Source of the DNA: Symbiodinium natans
Taxonomy: Eukaryota; Sar; Dinophyceae; Suessiales; Symbiodiniaceae
Direction of reading: 5' to 3'
DNA: 64,000 nucleotides
Assembly: GCA_905221605.1 (NCBI GenBank)
Contig: CAJNDS010000439.1
Span: forward strand, 1 to 64,000
In this document: positions 49,300-60,390 of the stretch, piece after piece
How positions within the stretch are numbered: the stretch's first letter is position 1
How the letters are laid out: each line of letters begins with the position of its first letter
Made by a program: the position numbers and the translations under genes
The notes under the pieces: generated by a model
Databases searched by the model: none
Seen by the model: the letters and a program-made list of their open reading frames with translations, nothing else
Told to the model about the DNA's origin: nothing

Positions 49300-52200
49300 C
49301 AGACCTGTGCAGCAGAGTCTCCAGTTGGCTTGTGACAGCTTGGACATGAAAAAGCAGGTATTGTTATAGCTTTCATCCCATGCTGTCGAATGCAGTCTTC
49401 ACATTTCTTATCGAGATCATCTGTTGCTGGTGCCAATTTCATCAAATTCGCTGGATTAGCATGTTGGCATCCACGATTCCGAAGATGAATTTCGCCATGC
49501 AAGGACCTGGTGCATTCGGAAACCATCGAACTCCGGTAATTCCTGGGATCAGTCCAGGGACTCGGGCAACGGTCTTGTTTTCTTGTGAGAAAAGTCCCTG
49601 GGCTCATCCAGGCACGAGGCTGGGTAGTTGCACCGCTTGGCACATCGTCCACGTATGCCCAGTGTAGTCTTGGCTGAGCATTGCAGTTGGCTTGAACCTC
49701 CTTGCCCTCATCTTGTGCTTGCTTGCAAGAAGGCGCTCATTCATCGAACCAGGGATAGCTCTCAAGAAGCAGCTGCACTCCACCTCCCAGATGATTGTAC
49801 CACTCGCTGGCTGGATAGCTTGATTTTGCTTTAGCGCCGATCAGCAATGAGCAGGACGAATCCCTGACTCTCTGAGTTGCTTCACTATGACACTCGGACA
49901 CTAAAGCATACATGGCTTCATCATGCCTTAATTAGGTGCAGGATGCTGTGTTGCAGGAGAATCCGGGGTAAGTTTCATGATAAGGTGCTGGGGAAGGGTG
50001 GGGCGGGGGTGGGGGGGTGGGGAGGGCGGGGGGGGGGGGCTGGTGAAATCTGTTATCACTTCGTCATGTAGGCAAATGAGTCGCGCAGTAGCAAGTTTTC
50101 GTAGACGCATGTTCGAAGATGTGCTTTTTTGCGGTAGAAATATATCGGTGCTATGCTAATGTGTTTTTATCGATCCAAGATCACGCATGATTTGATGGGA
50201 CTCTTGCTTGTTAAAAGGATCGCTTACGAGCCTACAGCCTAATTGTTTTTCTTGGCGGCTTGGCAGGCACGCTGCGCTGAATCGGAGAACCCTTGGGAGG
50301 TCGGGTCTGCAGCGGCGTTCGTTGCTACTAGCTTGGATGGACTTGAATACGGTTGGCAAAGGAGTTACGGGGAGCTTTCGGTGGTTAAGCGCGGCACAGA
50401 ATGCGGACTGCTCGGAGCAGTCGAAGCTGCTTGTGCGCAGGATCCAGCACCTGGCTGGGATGCGGATTTCTGCTGGGATGCAGACTTCTGATGGGAGTTT
50501 TATGTGCTGCCCGCCGCCCGAGCAGTGCCATGCGTCTTCCACTTGCGGCAACTTGCAGATAGAGCTTCCTGATTCTTGCTGCTCGCATCACGGCGGCGTC
50601 TCTGACCTTAGCGAAAAACCGCAATTCCAAGGGAGGCCGTTTGCCCGGATGTTGTCACTTCTAGAGTAGGACGTTTCACCCCGAGGATGTCCTCGCAAAA
50701 CTCGGCCAAAAGTTGTTGCCTGTCCTGAGCCGTGGGTCCTGCAATCCGGAGTCGCCCGAATCCCGGACAAGATTCTCTGGCACATCGTGCTCCTGAGTCG
50801 TGGATGCAATGAATTCCCGAGGGACGACGGTTCTCTGACATGTCTGTTTTTCTTTGTCCGAAAACATCTCTCAGCTTTTGAGCTTCGGAGGTCGTTTCTG
50901 AATGTGTGCTCGTGACCACTGGCAGCTCTAGGCATACTTCTTTCCAGACCCATTGAGACTCGGTCGGCCATTGCACAGGCACTATCGCGTGCTTGTGCCA
51001 CAGCTTCGTGTAGCAGCAACTGCACGATGCCAAAATGCTGCCTGCCGGCTCACAGGATGCGCTTCATGTTCATGATGCGACATGGAAGTTTAGGCACCTG
51101 CGCAGTTATGCGACCTTGATAGCATTGATAGCCATCTGCAAAACCTGGTAGGTTTTTCTTAGAGTATCTGCATAGTTCTTTCGGGGCGACAGACCGGACA
51201 CGCATCAATCGTTTCGGCTGGTGGTCTTTGCCAATGCTGACCTTGTAAAGCTCGGGCCACGTTGGAGATCTTTTTGCAGCCGCTCAGCAAGACAGTCAGT
51301 CTGTGTTTCCGAAGAGCGGCGTCGTGTTTCTAAGCAGTGCTCCTGTTGGCTACAATTGCCTGGTGTCTTTTGTGCGAGAAGTGTGCGCCAGTAAGATTGT
51401 CAATCTGTTTTGCGCGTACCAGTATATGGCGACATAACCCTGCCCTGTCCTAAAACCCAAATTCTGGAAAATCGCTAGCGCATTCCCGCCTCGGCTGGGT
51501 CCTGGGTACTGGGTCCTGGGTACTGAGTGCTGGGACCTTGGTACTGAACCCGGTGTACACTGGGTGCTGGGTACTTTAGTACTGGGCGCTGGTAATGGGT
51601 ACCGGGTACTGGGTAGTGGTACTCCGCCTCCGCTAGGCCAGAGGTTTATTGAGCCTCTTTCGGTTTAGGTGACATTTTTCCGGCAGCGTTGTCTACCCAA
51701 TTTTTTGGTTTTTTGTCGAGTTTTTTTGTGGGAGTTCTGAGACAATTTTGATAATTTTGTTTCGTGGATGTGCTGTCTTGCAGCTGGGTACTGGTTATTG
51801 ATACTGGGGGCGAGGGGGAGGAAGGGCAGTAGACTGAGATGACAGAGACACTCGAGGCAACAACAGAAACACACGAAAAACGGACACGGGGTCGGGAAGT
51901 GGGCCTGTGGGAGGGGGTAGGGGTGGGTGAAAAGTTTACTTGACTGACTACCCTCCGCAAGACACCGTACCACCTCCCGCCTCGGCGGATGACTCGCGCC
52001 AGCCAATCACTTTTTACCCACTCTCTGTCGGTCGAGGCTGTATTGTTTGCATCGTTGCCTGCATTTCCTGCAGCAGACTCGCAGGTCGGGAAAAGTGCAG
52101 ACCGAATGCCGGAGTCTCAGCGTCATCTGATCGGCTCGCGAATGCGAGCAACAAGCGCAGCAAGTGGGAGCGTGACGCCAGGTTCGCTAGCATCGGGGGG

Positions 52201-53015
52201 CTTACACAGCATCAGGTGGTTTCGCAAGATGTGGTCGTGCTTCGATGGCTTCGGCAGGAAGCCGAGGTGGCCAATCATGCCTCTGCCCGTGTTTGTGCTT
52301 CGGAGATAGGGCTTTTTCGGCCAGGCCTTGACATATGTGTTTACAACTTCAGGCCCCATGCGCTCCTCTTGTAATTTGAAAGACGGCTCCTGCGGCTCCC
52401 CAGGCACAAATCTGCAAAAACCCTTTGCAACCCTTTACGCCATGGCAGAAACCAGAGGTTGCAAGCCGCACTTGGCAGTGCAAGTTTAGATGCATCAGGC
52501 GAACCACGTTGAATTTGACCTGGGTTCCTAGCTGCACCGCCTATGGTCGGGGTTTGTTCAGCTCAAAAAGGCGATGAGCAGGAGGCGTGCTGCACTATGA
52601 GCAGGGAAATCCGTGAATGAAAAGAGCTTCAGGCAATTGCCACAGAACCACTACTTCGCGGGTTGCCGAAATCATGGCAATGATCATGCCTGAGTTGCTT
52701 GACATTGCTTGAGCGGGTCACCTGCAAGCATGCACACAGACAGCGCGATGTTTCCCTGTGCGTTAACTGCTTACACATTTTTTATGAGGGCTCTTATCTG
52801 CTGAATCTCTCAGAAGAACTCTTCGGGTTTGGCTGCAAGTGTCGCAACACGAAGCATGACTTGGACACGCAGCGGTCTTGTCCGCCAGGTCGACCAGAGC
52901 GAAGAATTTGTCCGGTCCCAGTGCAAAGGACTGAAACCAGACTCAAGCGCGATTGAAGTGCGGCAACAGCTTGGTTGAACCCAGTGGAATTCGTGCTTTG
53001 CTGCAGTAAGCTTCC
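49300..53015. other. Stretch without a recognisable gene between PKG and coiled-coil gene B
   Basis: One frame just after the PKG tail (49,230-49,300; EKSVDSPSTGD, then EEEEAGYSAD) might be a last PKG exon. A G-rich run lies at 49,995-50,040. Frames at 50,208-50,669 and 51,940-52,374 (+) and 50,588-51,033 (-) have no motif I recognise. Unfound 5' exons of gene B probably lie at the right end. Confidence 0.4.
51497..51622. repeat. Degenerate CTGGGTACT minisatellite
   Basis: About a dozen drifting 7-10-base units built on TACTGGGT and CTGGGTCC. A further unit lies near 51,783 (GCTGGGTACTGGTT). Confidence 0.75.
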
Positions 53016-53023
53016 GATGTCAG

Positions 53024-55240
53024 GACGGGATTTGGCGAGAACACCTCGATCAAATGATCAATGAGGCCTCCAGAGGAATTGTTTCCCACGATTTAGTGTA
53101 AGCCCGTCTGGCACTGTAAGGCATGCTCACAGAAACAAAGCGTGTTGTGGCTTCCGCCCCCTTTCTAAAATGATTGCTTTGTTCAACTTTGTTCGTTTGC
53201 CGTTTGCCAGTACATGGACAAAGTTTTGTAGATTCAGACTGTGAAATACAAAGGGTAAGCAGAGATGTTGGCCGTGTCGACTCCAGTGGCCAAACGAACA
53301 GCGACCTTCAGAGGCCTAGATGTAAAAAGGCACTCGACGACAGACTCGTAAGCTTGTGGTTGCAAACTTGCTAGGCTGCTAGGCAGGACTCGCTGATGAA
53401 TTCCACGTCTTCATTCTATTCACATGACATCGACTGCTCCAAGTCATCAGCTGAATGTTTTGGCAGGGCTTGGCAGGGCAGATTGACAGGACAGAAGATG
53501 CCCAGAGCCCCCCCACTGCAATCAGGGCTGCCGGGCTGCTCCAATCGTTCAGGGATTGCAAAGAGCGTGGCAGACGTTGTTCTGCCATCTGTGATAAGGT
53601 GTACAGTGTTTCTGGGGCTTTAGGACATGCTGGACTGTTCAGCAGGGATAATCGTCCTGCGTGCCCGATCGCAGGTCATGCTGGGAGAAATCGGCAAACT
53701 GCAGGGCCAGCTCAACCAGCATTTGCGAGAGTACGAGGCTGGCCCTGTCTAGGGAGTACAGCTCGAAAAATATCCAAATCCGACAGGTTGCCTTGTCACA
53801 GCTCAATGTTGAACACGGACATGGGCATGCGCCAGAAGCTGAACTGTTCGAGCCTGCGCTTTAAATTTCACAGCGTGAGCTGGCCTGCACACAGATGCGC
53901 GCGGAACCTTTCATGGCAAAGCATCGCTCGCCATAAGAAACTCAAAAGCCAAGGCGGTCCCGCCAGGATGTAGAGCTTCTCCGCCAGCAGGTGACGGCTG
54001 CTGGCCCTGAAAAGTCACGAAACCTTCGACTTCCTCCTGTTGTTTCAGGTACTCCTAATGGGCAGAGAGCGGCGGAAGAAGAAGCTTGAAGTCGGCAAGC
54101 TGCGCAAGGCCGGGGGAGAGCAGGAGAACCTCACATAAAAACCCACGCCCAGTTGCTGAAGCCCCAGGCCATGAAGGAAGTGCGCAATGCACTCTCTACA
54201 GAGACAGCTCCAGCTGCACAGGTGCCAACACATCCCTACAACTGTTTTGCAGCGGAAGTCGCGTTGTCAAAGCTTCACACTGCCGTGTCAGGGCCACCTA
54301 GCCAAAGAGCAGTTGCTCGAAGAGGCCGCGAATGTATGTTGACTTCCCCATAGAAGAGCTGAAAAGGTCAACACGAGCCAGCCTGCACCAGGTGCGGACA
54401 GAGCGTGAACGAAGGTGTGCTGAAAAGTTTTACTTGGAGGACCTCCAGTGGCTCGAGATCCTTCAACTGTGCCCTGACGAGTTTATTTCGGGACAGGATC
54501 AAGTCAAGAAGCTGAAGTGCGAGATTGAGGACGTGATGCAGCATGGTAGTGAGTCTTCTTGGTCCATGACCCTCATTGACCAGTCCCTCAGTGAGAGGAG
54601 CTGGAACAGCAGCAAATTTCCACTCCAGCAGTGGACCATGAGAAAGAGAAGCTGAAGCAGTCTGCGGCGGACCGAGCTGCTGGTGCATGGTAACCTGGTA
54701 AACCTTTTGTCTGCGCCGGCGCTCGGAGAGCTTGCAAGGTAAGACAGCTCAAGATGTCCATCGAGTCAAAGGATCGGTATGCCTGCTGGGCGCAGTGCTC
54801 AGTGAGTCAAGATTCGTAGTTGTAAGCCCTTGCTTTGTTTAGACGATCTTGGGTTCGGGAGGTTTGCGTTCCCGATAGGTCTGCAATCGTGCTCATGAGC
54901 GACAAGAGGAGTCTGGGGAAGGTTCCGACACCGGAGAGGCGCGGTTTATTGGGGGGGGACACTGAAGCTCCGGCCCCATGCAGTCGTCCTGTGGGCAGGA
55001 GTCAGAGCGCCACGACGAGTGCGCGATGATGCGAAGGCTCATTTGTGGCAACCAGGGAGTTGTAGCATCACACCTGCGCGGAGACGCATGCCTGTTTCTC
55101 GCACTGCCGTGGCTGCTTTGTGTTGCTTCTGGTTTCTTACTCTCTTGACTCTCTGCCTCTGTTTTATATGTCTGCGCCCTAGCAGCCAAGGCGTTTGGTC
55201 GAAATGGAGGAGGAAATTCGCGAGCTCACAGGTGATTTGT
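53024..55240 (+). CDS. Coiled-coil protein, copy B (paralogue of 30,367-33,564), function unknown
   Basis: The exons parallel copy A one by one. They are DGIWREHLDQMINEAS (53,024), VMLGEIGKLQGQLNQHLREY (53,676), SRQDVELLRQQVTAAG (53,957), MGRERRKKKLEVGKLRKAGG (54,057), AMKEVRNALSTETAPAAQ (54,170), GHLAKEQLLEEA (54,291), VRTERERRCAEKFYLEDLQW (54,391) and DQVKKLKCEIEDVMQ (54,498). They continue with PAVDHEKEKLKQSA (54,621), VRQLKMSIESKDRYACW (54,739-54,789), CNRAHERQEESGEGSDTGEA (54,877) and PRRLVEMEEEIRELTG (55,188). The 10th exon ends at a GC donor (54,790), whereas copy A has GT at the matching place. Introns are shorter than in copy A. Charged heptad-like sequence predicts a coiled coil; no enzymatic domain is visible. 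Ends are undetermined. Confidence 0.65.
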
Positions 55241-55567
55241 GCATGTTTTGACGTTCCATGGTCGTGCCGACTTGTGCCTGGAAAGCATGGAGAACTAAGC
55301 AAGTGCAGCTATGCGACAGCATGCAGCCTCGCGCGAGGCCTCGCAGGCGTTGACCCCGCCTCGACGGCCCAAGTCACAGCCTGAGGGCCATTCGAGATGC
55401 AAGCCTTGCCATGTGTGAGCGGTTCCAGGGAGCTGTTTCCTGGTACATCAGGCAAGCCAGAGCAGGTCGGCCTCCAAGTCTAAGCCGATTTAAGCCGCTT
55501 ATTCAATGAGTTGAGTTGAGTGGGCGAGGAGTGCAGTGAGTGAAGGGAGTGAGCGCCATCGGTGGGG

Positions 55568-55750
55568 AGTGAGGTGAGTGAGGTGAGTGAGGTGAGTGGG
55601 GTGAGTGGGGTGAGTGAGGTGAGTGAGGTGAGTGAGGTGAGTGAGGTGAGTGAGGTGAGTGAGGTGAGTGAGGTGAGTGAGGTGAGTGAGGTGAGTGAGG
55701 TGAGTGAGGTGAGTGAGGTGAGTGAGGTGAGTGAGGTGAGTGTGAGTGAG
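55568..55750. repeat. GTGAGTGAGG minisatellite
   Basis: About eighteen nearly perfect 10-base units, GTGAGTGAGG, with one GTGAGTGGGG variant pair at the left. Each unit contains GTGAGT, the consensus start of an intron, so the block is a run of donor-like sequences. It reads as Ser-Glu-Val repeats on one strand and Thr-His-Leu repeats on the other, both artefacts. Confidence 0.95.
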
Positions 55751-56332
55751 TCGGATGAAGAGAAGGCTCAAAGAGATATGAGGTTGGGCGTCAGGGTGTC
55801 CCTGGACCCGCCAACGATAAACGAGTCGCCTATGAGCTGGTGGCTCAGTTCGCAGTTCAGTTTGCGTCAACGCTGCAAAGCTCCTTAACCAAGGTCCTTC
55901 TTCGTCGAATACGCGATCGTCGCGGGGGCGAGTGCCCCTTGACCTGACTTTGTAGGTTTCTTCGCAGTCTTGGTAGATGTCCGACAAGATCGCCCCCTGA
56001 ACCCATCAAACTCCCACGAACGGCAGATCATGCCGACGTGAGCAGATGTTGGCGGCTACCAAACTGGCAGAAAGAGTGGTGAGGGCGAAAGAATGGCCCA
56101 GTTTCGGGGGCACATGTTTAAAAAAGGAACTCTGCCAAACTTCTACTGACAGCTGCTTGCGATCGAGGCCCACTCCCTGGCTGGAGGCGGAGGCGGACTC
56201 ATGTCTACATACTAATTCTTGTCGATTGATGCTTCTGCTGATCCGCAGGCGGCAGGCGCACAGGCCAGTCCTTCCAGTGCTTGAGCACGCTGGCTTTTTC
56301 CAAGATTGCATTCAAGATTGTACAACTGGTGA

Positions 56333-57900
56333 GTTGAGGCTTCGGTGCAATTTTCTGACTCCGTCACAGCCTTCATGTCAATGGAAGTCCCGGAGAACGT
56401 CCCGGAGGCGAATAAGTGGGGACCCATTTTTTGTTGCTTTTTTTCTCGGGCCTTTCTGATGTTTCGTGCCCGCACCTTGGGACAGAAGCCATGGAAGCGT
56501 CGAAGGGCCGTCGCCGCAGGTCGGTGACCGCTCGGTGCGGGACCGGATTGCGACCCCGTACGTTCCAGCGAGTGCAGCCGCCTCGGAGGTCCGACCCCAC
56601 CTTGGGCAACCTTTAGGATGGGGTTTAGGGCTTAGGCTTTAGGCTTTCGGCTTTCGGCTTTCGGCTTTAGGCTTTAGGCTTTAGGCTTTAGGGTTCAGGG
56701 TTTAGGGCCTAGGGTTTAGGATGAAAGTTTCCATGCATTGGAAGTCAATGTGCGAACTCCCCTCCCCCCTTTCCGGGAGAATGTGGACTGCCCCCTTTGA
56801 TCGAAGCGCTTAGTTTCCAGGTTCAGTGCCGTGAGTCTGTACTGTCGTGACTGTAGTGCATAGAGTATAGAATAGCCAAACATGGAAGGATGTAGCAACG
56901 CTTTAAAATGCAAGGGGCTAGGGTCGTTCATTTGTAGGTATTTGTGGTTTCGTCCCAGCAAAACCAGCGAACCTTCGACCAACGGGCCTTATTCAGGACA
57001 GGAAACGTGTGTGAACGAACAAAGTGAGCGAAGAGTGAAATGGCAACACGCCCCCGTAATTTACCTAGTTCAAAGGAGCGCTTTCGCACTAGAGCATGGA
57101 GGACTTTTCCAGTCGAAATCTTTTTTCTTGAGGGAAAGTACAGGTGCTCACGCGTGCATTGATTTATTTCACGCGTCTGTCACTCATTCGCTTCACGTCT
57201 TTACAAGGCTCTGGTGAACTACCCCTTCCCCCCCTCAGCAGTAATATGTCTTCCATCTCCTACTCCGCTTCTTGTTCTTAATCTTCTCTTGTTTTGTTTA
57301 ACGTTTTGTATATTTTGAGATTTTAGGAAAATATGGTCAGGTTCTCCTTAAGATGTGCTGAACATGCACCGTGAAAGCCTCAGCAAAAGCTGCTCTTTCA
57401 CTCGAAACTGCAGGGCTCCATCTTTGTTGGAGGGAGTTTGGAGGGCCTTCACCCAGAGCTTTAGACTCGTGTTAGCTTGCTCTGTCTGCTGAAGAGCCGC
57501 AGAAATACTGGACACCAAACTGCACTTTCCTGGCCTTAGGAGGGCTTTCGTTTCCCTCAATGTCGGAAACCTCTTCTTCAGGTCCACTCCCTCGAAGCCT
57601 AAGCCCAAAACAAAACAGTGAGAATCCCACTGTAAAGTGGACCTTCTAACAGTGGTGCATTTCCGAAATCGCTTGCTGTATTCCGGACCTCCTCATGAAA
57701 GCAGTTCTTACATCTCAGGATCAACGAAGCGTAAAGAATTCACACTAACACTAGGTGGGGATGTGGGGGGAGGGAAAGAGAAGCCGGAAAGACGTGCGAG
57801 TGCTTGAGGCCACTAGAATTCTATTTGCCAACAGCTCCATGCGTTCTCGACAGGACCGGAGGGTACTGCTGGCACCGGTTCTGTCCGCAGTTGAGGAGAG
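56333..57900 (+). CDS. Duplicated exon module, unit 1 (three exons), function unknown
   Basis: Three short segments have counterparts in the same order at 61,269-61,584. They are VEASVQFSDSV then VPENVPEANK (56,333-56,419), VGDRSVRDRIATPYVP (56,520 on, after CAG) and DRRVLLAPVLSAVEES (57,854 on, after CAG). Each begins after an AG and with G, the usual acceptor pattern in this window. I recognise no family. The shared order argues that these are real exons duplicated as a block and not chance frames. The RDR-x-ATP exon recurs in variants at 60,325, 61,399, 62,545 and 63,556. Confidence 0.5.
56618..56722. repeat. Degenerate interstitial telomere-like repeats
   Basis: About fourteen 7-base units mixing TTTAGGG, TTTAGGC, TTTCGGC and CTTAGGC. 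The block lies inside unit 1, between its second and third exons. Confidence 0.85.
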
Positions 57901-58062
57901 CTCCTGACTCGTACATGCCAGATGCAAGACTCCAGTTTGTCGGAGTTTTGGGCAGGAATTTGAAGCGGAAGGTGGCAGAGAGCAGCTACGCTCCAGCAGA
58001 GACAGGACAGACTGGAAGCCATCAGATGGCATGTCGTTCAGTAGGGTTTAGGAAATGGCTAC

Positions 58063-58079
58063 GCTCAAGATTTGGCTCA
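58063..58079 (+). other. Possible relic of the dinoflagellate spliced leader upstream of the transporter copy
   Basis: GCTCAAG followed directly by ATTTGGCTCA. From memory the dinoflagellate leader ends CATTTTGGCTCAAG, so this looks like one decayed leader end followed by another. It lies 51 bases before the transporter ATG. Reinserted cDNAs of trans-spliced mRNAs carry such relics. The match is short and imperfect. Confidence 0.3.
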
Positions 58080-58129
58080 CACAAAGTGCGACGGTGCCAC
58101 TCCCAGCCGGTTTCTGAAACCCTGCGGAG

Positions 58130-59666
58130 ATGTCTGACTTCAAGTTGGCGGTCGACGAGAACAACAAGCCACAGAGCTGCCACTGCTCCGGGTCTGCGGA
58201 ATGGTGCAGCAGAATCCGCACATGCGTGTTTTCTGGAATTTCTGGGCATCGACAATCTCCTTCTTCCTTGCCTTTCTTGGCTGGTTCGCCTTGGCGCGAG
58301 CCTCGAGGTGGCGACCAGCAAGAACATGTGCGAGAACCAGCTGTATCCCCCTGCCACCAGCCCGACGAGGAAGGCGTACCTGAAGTTCACGAACCTGAAG
58401 ACCGGGCTCACGTACTGCAGGAGAAGGACGGGGATGGCAACCCCACGGACTGCGTGAGCCCGACCGTGGCGGAGCTGGCAACAGGAGTGACAAAGTACAG
58501 GCCAGAGGTGCTGGTGAAGTGCGTCTGCCCACGATCTTCGTGCGGATCGCCCTAGGCACGCTGCGGGAGCGCTTTGGCCCGGTGAACGTTCAGTCGGGGC
58601 TGCTGACGTTCGGGGCCATCTGGGTTGTTGCAGCTGCTGGCATCAGCGCGCCGTGGAACTACGCGCTGATCCGCTTCTTCATCGGCTGCGCCGGGGCGAC
58701 GTTCGTCACGAACCAGTTCTGGTGCTCCCTGATGTTCGCTCCGAACATCTCCGAACGTCATTGGCACGGCGAACGCCACAGCTGCTGCCTGGGGCAACCT
58801 CGGGGGTGGTGTGACTCAAATCTTCATGATGTCAGTCCTTTTCAACCCAATGGTCGAGTCTGGTATCGTCCCGGATACGGCCTGGCGGGTTGCCGTGATC
58901 GTGCCGGCAGTGATGTTCCTGATCTGTGCAGCATGCATCAAGCTGCTGTGCTGACACCCCTTTGGCCAAGCGCTTCGACGTGTCCGTCACCGGAAAGACC
59001 CAGAAGCCGTCTATGATGCACTACTTGGTCGTTCTCAAGGACTTTCGTGTAGTGGTCATGATCTTTCAGTACTCGGCCTGCTTTGGGGCAGAACTCGCCA
59101 TGAACAACCAGCTGGCGACGCATTTCCGAACGTATTTCCAGATGGCAGCGGCTGACGCTTCGGCCTGGGCGGGCTTCTTCGGTCTGATGAACTTGTTGGC
59201 CCGCTCCCTCGGCGGAATCACCAGCGACCTGCTCTTCAAGAACTTCGGCTTCCGTGGCCGCATCTGGGCGCAGTTCCTGTCCCTCTTCTTCGGGGCTATC
59301 TTCCTGTTTTGCTTCGGACTAGTGGACAACTCCCAGCCATGGTATGTGGCGCTCGCAGTGCTGCTGTGCTTCAGCCTGTTTGTGCCGATGGCCGAAGGGA
59401 CGAGCTATGGCATCGTGCCGTTTTTGAACAGGCAGCAGCTGGCCATTGTTTCCGCCCTGGTCGGTGCCGGCGGCAACTTGGGTGCAGTGATCGCAGGATT
59501 CGGATTCTACCGCCCGATCGAGGACCCGCTCTTGCCGTTGCAGGTGCACGCGGGCTACGTGATGTTCTGGGCTCTGCTGAGCCCGTGCTTCTACTGGGCA
59601 ATGCACGGCGGCATGTTTCATGGACCAGCTGTGAAATCCGTCGAAGGCGAGTCTCCAGCTGTGTAA
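58130..59666 (+). pseudogene. Intronless NNP-family nitrate/nitrite transporter (NarK/NRT2 type), frameshifted copy
   Basis: The family moves nitrate or nitrite across membranes with 12 helices. The ATG at 58,130 starts MSDFKLAVDENNK; the frame then shifts about six times yet the order is intact. It gives FWNFWASTISFFLAFLGWFA, CENQLYPPATSPTRKAYL, RIALGTLRERFGPVNVQ, NYALIRFFIGCAGATFVTNQ, the nitrate signature AAWGNLGGGVTQ (about 58,780), and an open 246-codon end. That end contains FFGLMNLLARSLGGITSDLL and the second signature GAGGNLGAVIAG (59,463), with a TAA at 59,664. Most shifts look like loss of one base in a short homopolymer; one near 58,755 is a 10-base tandem duplication (CTCCGAACAT/CTCCGAACGT). 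The absence of introns contrasts with neighbouring genes and suggests a reinserted cDNA. Because most indels are homopolymeric, read errors in an intact gene are an alternative. No poly-A tail is seen. Confidence 0.8.
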
Positions 59667-59897
59667 TGCACGCAGTGTGATCCAATTCATGAATTATTCA
59701 GTGCCGTGGGGCTGGACGAAGTCTGCTCCCTTGTAGAGTCGAAGATTGCACGTTCAAGCGAAGTTTGAGACGTGCATTGGCATCCCAGCATGGAGTGCAG
59801 GACAGGGGCCTTCCTTATAAAGACGGGCGGAGCACGCATGTGCCAAACCCGCATCTACTCTATACGGCCGTTGATCAGTCTGGCCGAAAGACAAAGG

Positions 59898-59960
59898 GTT
59901 TATATATATATATATATAATACAACGAAAGGCTATATCTATCTATCTATCTATGTATATA
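59898..59960. repeat. TA and TATC microsatellites
   Basis: Nine or so TA units, then AATACAACGAAAGGC, then five TATC units and GTATATAT. Downstream of the transporter copy. Confidence 0.85.
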
Positions 59961-60022
59961 TTCCTGATGCAAAAAAGGGTTTAGGGCTGTTTAGGGCTTG
60001 GGGGTTACATGGGGTGGGTTTT

Positions 60023-60390
60023 GAGGATGCCGACGCCGCACGTCAGCTCGGAGATGATCGAGGAGAGAGTTCTCCAGTCTGAGGGTTTAGGGCTTAGGGC
60101 TTAGGGTTTAGGGTTTAGGGTTTAGGGGTGTTTTGTTCTGCACCTTTGTTTTGTTGCCACAGGAGACGTTTGCGCCTTCGGGAAAGACGGTCCGCATCTT
60201 CCCCGTTGCTGAGATGGAGGCCCATGGAGGGGGTTTCGAAAAAGACTTTGCTGAGCTACTGATACGTCGCCCAGCCTGTCCAGCATGTCGGCCGAAATGC
60301 GAAGCAGGCTATCCCTGCTTCCGGAAGACGGCGGCCAAGTCGAGAACGGCAAGCAACGCCCTTCGCCAAGGAGATGCTGGGGCAGCGTAA
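60023..60390 (+). CDS. Duplicated exon module, variant type, unit 1, function unknown
   Basis: RMPTPHVSSEMIEERVLQSE (60,023-60,082) and IPASGRRRPSRERQATPFAK (about 60,310-60,369) have counterparts in the same order at 62,346-62,598. The second segment shares R-x-RxATPF with the exons at 56,520, 61,399 and 63,556 and looks like a diverged version. A later frame at about 60,530 (LLEAGNKTLKIRAMDVW) may match 62,470 (AEVEAGPKTRAIDVAW), though the order differs. Splice edges are estimates. Confidence 0.4.
60083..60127. repeat. TTTAGGG telomere-like repeat between duplicated exons
   Basis: Six units of TTTAGGG or CTTAGGG in a row immediately after the exon ending GAG at 60,082. Shorter related units lie at 59,978-60,003. 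Confidence 0.9.

Noticed and set aside
55568..55750. CRISPR-like regular repeat
   Set aside because: Units are 10 bases and contiguous with no spacers, and the genome is eukaryotic.
55499..55987. Thr-His-Leu repeat protein on the - strand and Ser-Glu-Val repeat on the +
   Set aside because: Both are translations of the 10-base minisatellite.
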